A program made the position numbers and the translations under genes. Source: Paenibacillus sp. J45TS6 (GTDB lineage Bacteria > Bacillota > Bacilli > Paenibacillales > Paenibacillaceae). From it: a stretch of 38,724 bases of DNA. Positions 33,510-38,724 of the stretch are shown here, piece by piece. The notes under the pieces were generated by a model that was not told the DNA's origin, made no database searches, and saw nothing but the letters and a program-made list of their open reading frames with translations. Position 1 is the first letter of the stretch; each line of letters starts with the position of its first letter. The stretch is from assembly GCF_018403285.1 (NCBI RefSeq), contig NZ_BOSJ01000029.1, forward strand, positions 1 to 38,724. The letters run 5' to 3'.

Positions 33510-34490
33510 ATGAACAAAACCATTTCAGATATAGCCTCGATTGCTGGCGTAGCAAAGAGTACCGTATCCCGTTATTTGAACGGAGGTTCAGTAAGCGAAA
33601 ACACTCGCAGAAAAATTGAACACGTCATTAAGGAGCATCATTATGTTCCTAATACCTTTGCACAAAGTTTGAAGGCCAAAAAAACAAATATTATAGGGAC
33701 TGTAGTGCCAAGATTGGACTCCTTTGCATCCTCACAAACATTAATAGGCATCGATGAAGAACTGCGAAACGTTAACTATCATATGTTAATCTCTAATACG
33801 AGTCAGGATTTTGAGAGAGAAATTGAGGCAATCTACAATTTTGCAAGGCAGAAGGTATCCGGAATCATTTTGCTTGCAGCCCAGGTGAAGGATGAACATC
33901 TGATAGCGATAAAAGAGTGCGGGGTTCCTGTACTGCTTGTTGGCCAACAGCATCCTGATCTTCACAGCTTGATACATGATGATTATAAGGCGGGTTATAT
34001 GATGGGTCGTCATATTCTTGAAAAAGGACACCGCCGAATTGCATATTTAGGTGTGACCGAAAAAGATATTTCCGTTGGCGTCCAGAGAAAAGAAGGATTT
34101 AAAAAAAGCTTGGAAGGCAGTTCTTGTTATGTACAGTATTATGAAACCGGATTTAAAATGACGGAAGCTATGGTGACCGCCGCTCATATATTAGAGGAAT
34201 ATGATCCTTCCATTATTGTTTGTGCTACGGATAACATTGCGCTTGGCGTCATGAAGGCAGCGAATGTAAAACAAATCAATATTCCTGGGGATTTATCCGT
34301 TACAGGATTTGGAGGCTACGATGTCACTGAGATTATTCATCCGGCCTTAACTACGGTACAATTTCAATATAAAGAGGCAGGAAAGCGCGCTGCCCAGAAT
34401 ATTGTAAGACTGGTGCGAGAGGAAGAAATTGAAGACGTTACGATGATGGATTTCATCTTGCTTGATCGAGAGAGCGTTGACAAACAATAA
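33510..34490 (+). CDS. scrR: LacI-family sucrose operon repressor (ScrR-like)
   Basis: A 326-residue repressor. The N-terminal helix-turn-helix reads TISDIASIAGVAKSTVSRYL followed by NGG (about 4-26), with a hinge near KAKKTNIIGTVVP. The rest is a periplasmic-binding-like effector domain (VSGIILLAAQ, ATDNIALGVMKAAN, VTGFGGYDVTEI). It would bind the paired GGAACCGGTTCC sites just downstream and block scrB, with release by sucrose-6-phosphate or fructose as in known ScrR proteins. AGAAGGGAT precedes the ATG. A hairpin separates it from scrB. Confidence 0.88.
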   Translation: MNKTISDIASIAGVAKSTVSRYLNGGSVSENTRRKIEHVIKEHHYVPNTFAQSLKAKKTNIIGTVVPRLDSFASSQTLIGIDEELRNVNYHMLISNTSQDFEREIEAIYNFARQKVSGIILLAAQVKDEHLIAIKECGVPVLLVGQQHPDLHSLIHDDYKAGYMMGRHILEKGHRRIAYLGVTEKDISVGVQRKEGFKKSLEGSSCYVQYYETGFKMTEAMVTAAHILEEYDPSIIVCATDNIALGVMKAANVKQINIPGDLSVTGFGGYDVTEIIHPALTTVQFQYKEAGKRAAQNIVRLVREEEIEDVTMMDFILLDRESVDKQ

Positions 34491-34518
34491 TTTCCTGCTT
34501 TATAATTCTAAAAAAACG

Positions 34519-34567
34519 GTTTCATGATTTTTTCTTGCTCAGGAACGAATTATGAAACTTATTTTTT
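34519..34567 (+). terminator. Hairpin after scrR
   Basis: GTTTCAT (34519-34525) pairs with ATGAAAC (34552-34558), with AT extensions, and TTTTTT follows at 34562-34567. It lies 29 bp beyond the scrR stop and just before the operators, so scrR and scrB are probably separate transcripts. Confidence 0.6.
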
Positions 34568-34576
34568 AAATCGTTT

Positions 34577-34588
34577 GGAACCGGTTCC
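34577..34588. promoter_or_regulatory. ScrR/LacI-type operator 1
   Basis: GGAACCGGTTCC is a perfect 12-bp palindrome with the central CG typical of LacI-family operators. The wider TTGGAACCGGTTCCG also matches the CcpA cre consensus WTGNAANCGNWNNCW except at the last base. It lies 71 bp before the scrB start. Confidence 0.85.
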
Positions 34589-34606
34589 GTTTTTTTAATC
34601 TCTTTT

Positions 34607-34618
34607 GGAACCGGTTCT
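34607..34618. promoter_or_regulatory. ScrR/LacI-type operator 2
   Basis: GGAACCGGTTCT repeats operator 1 with one change. The two centres are 30 bp apart, about three helical turns, so two repressor dimers would sit on the same DNA face. It is 41 bp before the scrB start. Confidence 0.85.
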
Positions 34619-34658
34619 ACTCAGAACTTATTCAATTCATTAGGTGGAGATTTATAAG

Positions 34659-36128
34659 ATGAAAATAACAAGGGAAGAAAAGTACAGGAAGCTTGAACAA
34701 GCTTTTCCCGGAGAAGTAGACAACCTTATTGCTCTTGTTGGAAAGTCACCATGGAGACAGTTGTTTCATATTCAGCCGCTTACCGGTCTTCTTAATGATC
34801 CCAATGGTTTTACCTTCTTTCAGGGAGAATATCACTTATTCTATCAGTGGTTTCCTCTCGGAACCTATCATGGGATGAAGTATTGGTATCATACTAAATC
34901 TAGGGATTTGGCTCACTGGGAGAATGTCGGTATTGGAATAGAGCCTGGAGGACCCTACGATTCACATGGTGCTTATTCTGGAAGCGGTATTGTGAAAGAT
35001 GACAAGCTCTATCTTATGTATACTGGGAACTCACGTGATGAGGAGTGGGTGAGACATCCGTATCAAAATTTAGCTGTAATGGATACAGAGGGGAATATTA
35101 TCAAAAAGAACAGTCCTGTCATTGATTCGGTACCCGATGGATACACCGAGCATTTCAGAGACCCCAAGGTGTGGGGAAGTGAGGGCTCATATTATTGTGT
35201 AATCGGTGCACAACGAACAAACATGTCGGGATGCGCGGTAATGTATCATTCTCCAGATTTAATCGAATGGACATTTGAAGGAGAAATTGTTACAAAATTA
35301 GATCAATTCGGGTATATGTGGGAGTGTCCAGATTACTTCGAAATGGACAATCAAGGTGTATTATTATTTTCACCTCAAGGTGTTAGTCCTGAGGCTGATG
35401 CTTTCAATAATATCTATCAATCGGGTTACATCATTGGAGAGCCACTTGATCTGTCAACTAGAATATTCAACCATGGCCCATTTCAAGAGCTGGACCGAGG
35501 GTTTGACTTTTATGCACAGCAAACCACCGAAACGCCGGATGGCCGCCGAATTTTAGTTGGATGGATGGGACTCCCTGAATCAAAATACCCAACAGACAAT
35601 CAGGGCTGGGCGAATTGCTTAACTCTGCCAAGGGAATTGATCCTTAATCAAGGCAAAATGATTCAGCGTCCGGTACGCGAACTAGAACAGTTACGCAAAG
35701 AACAGTCCGATGTTCAAGACTTGTTGAGAGATGAAACAAAAATATTCCCGGATTTTAATGGCACTACTTATGAACTGATTTGTGAATTTACGAATATGAA
35801 TGCACAGCGGTTTGGTGTTGAATTCCGAGCAGGGAAGAATGAAAAAACGGTCCTGTGGTACGATCATCTGAGCAAGAAAGTGATACTGGATCGCTCTATA
35901 TCCGGTGAGCCTATCGAGTCAGCCTACGGAAATGTACGACGCTGCCCATTAGATGCTGACAAAGTCAAATTCCAACTGTTTGTTGATACCTCCTCGGTTG
36001 AAGTCTTTGTCAACGATGGAGAGGAAGTTTTCGCAAGCCGTATTTTTCCAAGTAAAGACAGTACGGAAATTCGCTTTTTCTCTAGCGGAGGAGCCGTTTC
36101 ATTAGAAGCATCGCTTTGGAGGATTTAA
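34659..36128 (+). CDS. scrB: Sucrose-6-phosphate hydrolase (GH32)
   Basis: A 489-residue GH32 enzyme that splits sucrose-6-phosphate, made by the PTS, into glucose-6-phosphate and fructose in the cytoplasm. The nucleophile is Asp47 in LLNDPNG, the transition-state stabiliser Asp168 in FRDPKVW and the acid/base Glu222 in WECPDYF. A five-bladed propeller (about 35-330) is followed by the beta-sandwich (about 345-489, with VDTSSVEVFVNDGE). GGAG lies 9 bases before ATG 34659; an in-frame GTG at 34644 overlaps the site. Two operators upstream indicate ScrR control. No fructokinase gene is in the window. Confidence 0.95.
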   Translation: MKITREEKYRKLEQAFPGEVDNLIALVGKSPWRQLFHIQPLTGLLNDPNGFTFFQGEYHLFYQWFPLGTYHGMKYWYHTKSRDLAHWENVGIGIEPGGPYDSHGAYSGSGIVKDDKLYLMYTGNSRDEEWVRHPYQNLAVMDTEGNIIKKNSPVIDSVPDGYTEHFRDPKVWGSEGSYYCVIGAQRTNMSGCAVMYHSPDLIEWTFEGEIVTKLDQFGYMWECPDYFEMDNQGVLLFSPQGVSPEADAFNNIYQSGYIIGEPLDLSTRIFNHGPFQELDRGFDFYAQQTTETPDGRRILVGWMGLPESKYPTDNQGWANCLTLPRELILNQGKMIQRPVRELEQLRKEQSDVQDLLRDETKIFPDFNGTTYELICEFTNMNAQRFGVEFRAGKNEKTVLWYDHLSKKVILDRSISGEPIESAYGNVRRCPLDADKVKFQLFVDTSSVEVFVNDGEEVFASRIFPSKDSTEIRFFSSGGAVSLEASLWRI

Positions 36129-36138
36129 GTGTTAGTAG

Positions 36139-36270
36139 ATTACATTTTGGCTCTATCGATTTGATAAAAGTCCAATAAAACATGCTCATTTGAAAGCGAT
36201 TAAATCGGCTAAAAGCAAAGGGGCTAAAGTGACTGTCCAGGATACCACCGGGCAGGAGATGCATCTATAG
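36139..36270 (+). pseudogene. Startless 43-codon relic between scrB and scrA
   Basis: The open frame reads HLKAIKSAKSKGAKVTVQDT followed by TGQEMHL and a stop at 36268-36270, with WLYRFDKSPIKHA before it. It begins 10 bp after scrB and lacks a start codon with a ribosome site. It looks like the tail of an inserted or truncated gene. Family unknown. Confidence 0.35.
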
Positions 36271-36339
36271 CGGATTTCTGTCTAATTTCTTTTTCAGCTT
36301 TTCACATAGAGGACAGTACAAGCAGCTCTACCTGAATAC

Positions 36340-36462
36340 ATGAGTATAGTCAGAAGATTCTGCAATTTGCCTAGGTGGAAGCGGAGCATTATCAATCACC
36401 TTAAAGAAGCCATTCCATTCCTGCATTACATCATACAGAGGAAGTACAAAGGTTTATACTAA
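36340..36462 (+). other. Short open frame before scrA, coding status doubtful
   Basis: A 40-codon frame, MSIVRRFCNLPRWKRSIINH..., ends at TAA 36460-36462, 26 bp before scrA. It is basic and aromatic, without a ribosome site. It could be a gene fragment or chance. The 36129-36487 interval contains no repeat of the scrB operator. Confidence 0.2.
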
Positions 36463-36487
36463 ACCAAGTAGAAAAGGAGCAGTGTAT

Positions 36488-38482
36488 ATGTCTGAGAATC
36501 AAGAAATAGCTAAACAGGTTATTGAGGCCATTGGCGGCAAAGAGAATGTTGCCTCCTTCGCCCATTGCGCTACAAGACTGCGTATTATGGTCCACGACAA
36601 GGAGCTTATCGATCAAACCCGAGTGGAAAACATCGATAAGGTAAAGGGTGCATTTTTTAACTCAGGGCAATTTCAAATCATTTTTGGAACCGGTACCGTT
36701 AATCGCATCTTCGATGAGGTTGAAAAGCTTGGAATTAAAGGAACCACGAAAGAAGAAGTGAAAAGTCAGGGGAAGAAAGAAGGAAATGTTTTTCAAAGAG
36801 CGATAAGAACATTTGGCGATGTTTTCGTCCCGATTATTCCTGTACTCGTTGCAACCGGTTTATTTATGGGTTTACGTGGACTTCTTACTCAAGAGCAAGT
36901 TCTGGCGCTGTTTGGAATAACGGCTGCTGATATCTCCCCCAATTTCTTGCTTTTTACTGAGGTATTGACGGATACCGCATTCGCCTTTTTACCCGCTCTT
37001 GTAGCATGGTCTGCATTTCGTGTATTCGGTGGAAGTCCGGTACTTGGGATCGTACTTGGCCTCATGTTGGTAAATCCAGCTCTTCCGAATGCCTACAGTG
37101 TTGCAAACGGATCAGAAGAAGCGCTTTACATGTTCGGATTCATTCCTATCGTGGGATATCAGGGGTCCGTTCTTCCTGCATTTTTTGTAGGTTTTCTTGG
37201 AGCTAAATTCGAGAAATTTCTAAGAAAAAGAGTACCCGAATCCATTGATCTCATTGTAACTCCATTTATTACACTGCTTGTCATCATAACGCTTGGATTG
37301 TTTGCCATCGGACCTGTATTCCATACGGTTGAAGATTGGGTCCTACACGGAACGATGTTCTTATTAGATCTTCCTTTAGGAATATCAGGCCTCATTATCG
37401 GTTTCTTCAATCAAATCATCGTAGTAACTGGTGTGCATCATATATTCAATTTTTTAGAAATCCAGCTGCTGGAGAAGACCGGTTCGAATCCATTTAACGC
37501 CATTATCACTTGTTCTATGGCCGCTCAAGGTGCCGCATGTTTGGCAGTCGGATTAAAAACGAAGAATGCGAAGCTAAAAGCACTGGCCCTTCCTTCATCG
37601 TTCTCATCTTTTCTCGGAATATCGGAACCCGCAATCTTTGGTGTGAATTTACGATATATGAAGCCTTTTGTTATGGCACTCATCGGCGGAGCCGTAGGTG
37701 GTTTCATGGCATCCATATTTGGTTTAGCAGGAACAGGAATGGCAATCACCGTAATTCCCGGAACGCTGCTTTATTTAAACGATCAACTGTTTCTGTACAT
37801 TTTATGTAACGTTGTTGCGATGGCAATTGCTTTCATATTAACCTGGATGTTCGGTTATAAAGATGACAAGATCGAGGCAATCTCGGAAGGTGTACAAAGT
37901 AAGGAACGTGTTCAGAAAACTACTATGAGTAGTAGTGTTATTACATCAGATACATCAAATATACCGAGTAGATCAGAAAACACTGCTCAGAAAGAAGATG
38001 GATACACTCTTAAATTTCCATCGCCTATTACTGGGAAGACTATACCGCTTGAATCTGTCCCAGATCCGGCTTTTGCTGAGAAACATATGGGAGAGGGATA
38101 TGCTATTGAGCCTGCGGAAGGTAAAGTATATGCTCCTTTTGACGGTGTTGTTGCACACCTGATGAATAAAAGTAAACATGCACTAATATTGGAGCATGAG
38201 AGTGGTGTACAGCTCTTGATTCATGTAGGGATTGATACGGTTTCACTTAAAGGATCTGGGTTTACAACTCATGTTCAGACTGGAGATTCAATAAAAGAAG
38301 GACAATTGTTGCTAGAATTCGATATGGATTACATCTCAGAAGCTGGACTGTCTACGATTACTCCTGTACTCATTCCTTCGGGTATAGAGGAGGTTGCAGC
38401 TATGAATGTGAATACAGGCATTCAAACGACTGCGAACAAGGATGAAATTATGGTTGTCCAAATGAATTCAAAAGAAAAGTAG
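36488..38482 (+). CDS. scrA: PTS sucrose-specific EIIBCA component
   Basis: A 664-residue three-domain permease that imports sucrose and phosphorylates it. EIIB (about 1-90) has the phospho-Cys27 in FAHCATRLR. EIIC (about 105-455) is the membrane channel, with GVHHIFNFLEIQLLEKTGSN and SFLGISEPAIFGVN typical of the sucrose/trehalose/beta-glucoside class. A polar linker (about 460-510) leads to a glucose-type EIIA (about 515-660) with phospho-His579 in LLIHVGIDTVSLKG. The fused EIIA means no separate Crr-like protein is needed. AAAGGAG lies 8 bases before ATG 36488. Context with scrB and scrR favours sucrose over other disaccharides. Confidence 0.94.
   Translation: MSENQEIAKQVIEAIGGKENVASFAHCATRLRIMVHDKELIDQTRVENIDKVKGAFFNSGQFQIIFGTGTVNRIFDEVEKLGIKGTTKEEVKSQGKKEGNVFQRAIRTFGDVFVPIIPVLVATGLFMGLRGLLTQEQVLALFGITAADISPNFLLFTEVLTDTAFAFLPALVAWSAFRVFGGSPVLGIVLGLMLVNPALPNAYSVANGSEEALYMFGFIPIVGYQGSVLPAFFVGFLGAKFEKFLRKRVPESIDLIVTPFITLLVIITLGLFAIGPVFHTVEDWVLHGTMFLLDLPLGISGLIIGFFNQIIVVTGVHHIFNFLEIQLLEKTGSNPFNAIITCSMAAQGAACLAVGLKTKNAKLKALALPSSFSSFLGISEPAIFGVNLRYMKPFVMALIGGAVGGFMASIFGLAGTGMAITVIPGTLLYLNDQLFLYILCNVVAMAIAFILTWMFGYKDDKIEAISEGVQSKERVQKTTMSSSVITSDTSNIPSRSENTAQKEDGYTLKFPSPITGKTIPLESVPDPAFAEKHMGEGYAIEPAEGKVYAPFDGVVAHLMNKSKHALILEHESGVQLLIHVGIDTVSLKGSGFTTHVQTGDSIKEGQLLLEFDMDYISEAGLSTITPVLIPSGIEEVAAMNVNTGIQTTANKDEIMVVQMNSKEK
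36683..36700. promoter_or_regulatory. Operator-like site inside scrA
   Basis: TTTGGAACCGGTACCGTT closely matches operator 1 upstream of scrB, with one change in the 12-bp core. It encodes the conserved EIIB residues FGTGTV, so codon constraint could produce it by chance. It lies about 2.1 kb from the other two sites. Confidence 0.35.
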
Positions 38483-38501
38483 AATAAAGGAAAATACCTG
38501 A

Positions 38502-38527
38502 AAGTCGCTATTTTAGCGGCTTTTTTT
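38502..38527 (+). terminator. Rho-independent terminator after scrA
   Basis: AAGTCGCTA pairs with TAGCGGCTT (one G-U in RNA), with a 3-base loop and a 7-base T-run. It starts 19 bp past the scrA stop and is nearly identical to the hairpin at 7727. Confidence 0.9.
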
Positions 38528-38575
38528 ATTTATGGCTTTAGCCAGTTGAGTGCGTGAAACGCGCGAAACAAAAAA

Positions 38576-38724
38576 CCACCCGCTATGCGGGTGGAGGAAT
38601 CAAAGGTTTGACCACTAAGACCATTCCGATAGAATTGAGATGTTCAGGCTCAAAGAAAGGAATGGTCTTAGATGGCAAACAAGAGCTACAGCCTAGCTCA
38701 CACAAAGTGGATGTGCAAATACCA
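38576..38724 (+). mobile_element. Left end of an IS200/IS605-family element (runs off the window)
   Basis: A subterminal palindrome CCACCCGC-TAT-GCGGGTGG (38576-38594) is followed by a second perfect 13-bp inverted repeat, CTAAGACCATTCC (38615-38627) and GGAATGGTCTTAG (38659-38671), and then the tnpA start. IS200-type elements have a terminal hairpin recognised by TnpA and an internal hairpin in the leader. The right end is outside the window. The exact cleavage site cannot be fixed here. Confidence 0.85.
38672..38724 (+). CDS. tnpA: IS200/IS605-family transposase TnpA (5' part only)
   Basis: The first 17 complete codons, MANKSYSLAHTKWMCKY, are typical of Y1 HUH transposases of the IS200 group, which continue with the HIVFTPKYRR block. 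The gene is cut by the window edge, so the HUH motif and catalytic Tyr are not visible. The AAAGG ribosome site (38656-38660) overlaps the 3' arm of the leader hairpin, which should limit translation, as known for IS200. Confidence 0.88.
   Translation, partial: MANKSYSLAHTKWMCKY

Overview
The window looks like a low-to-mid GC Bacillota chromosome, most probably Paenibacillus or a close relative. Reasons: strong AGGAGG ribosome sites, many TTG starts, an LplA/B/C-type sugar ABC transporter beside an AraC regulator, a glnQHMP-order transporter and a complete sigY-yxlCDEFG operon. This is inferred from gene content and style; I ran no database search.

Layout. 1-127 is the tail of an IS3-family transposase and 38576-38724 is the start of an IS200/IS605 element, so both edges are mobile DNA. 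332-8621 is an AT-rich patch of single genes: membrane-anchored subtilase, UlaG-like metallo-hydrolase, DUF418 membrane protein, nucleotidyltransferase-like protein, histidine phosphatase, ParB-like protein and MmcQ/YjbR protein. It includes a frameshifted lipoprotein gene and a small membrane gene with an in-frame stop. 8752-11858 (minus) is a GC-richer polar amino acid ABC operon, glnQ-glnH-glnM-glnP. 12637-18944 holds an aldo-keto reductase, two decayed coupled small genes, a second-type methionine aminopeptidase, an Old Yellow Enzyme-like reductase, a convergent MerR regulator with a clear operator, a GNAT and a membrane diguanylate cyclase.

19583-25935 is a sugar uptake and cleavage locus. 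A GH2 enzyme with the N-x-K motif of beta-glucuronidases, a lipoprotein binding protein and two permeases are encoded on the minus strand, with a divergent AraC-type regulator. No ATPase is present, so a shared MsmX-type ATPase is presumed. 25962-29791 is AT-rich accessory DNA (GNAT, polysaccharide deacetylase, M23-like membrane protein) with gene relics and recurring CTAACG motifs. 29792-32881 is the ECF sigma factor operon sigY-yxlCDEFG, preceded by an ECF-type promoter (TGAACG-N16-CGTAAT). 33510-38482 is a sucrose PTS locus: scrR repressor, two GGAACCGGTTCC operators, scrB and scrA.

How the genes work together. ScrA would import and phosphorylate sucrose, ScrB would hydrolyse sucrose-6-phosphate, and ScrR would gate scrB through paired operators. 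The GH2/Lpl-type locus would import an oligosaccharide or glucuronide and cleave it in the cytoplasm under AraC control. SigY would drive its own operon, including an ABC-2 exporter (YxlFG), restrained by small membrane proteins. I found no clearly new system. The observations most worth checking are the glucuronide-type locus with its repeated ATAAATGAT sites, the MerR palindrome, the triple ScrR-like sites, the ATT start of the DUF418 gene and the number of decayed genes.
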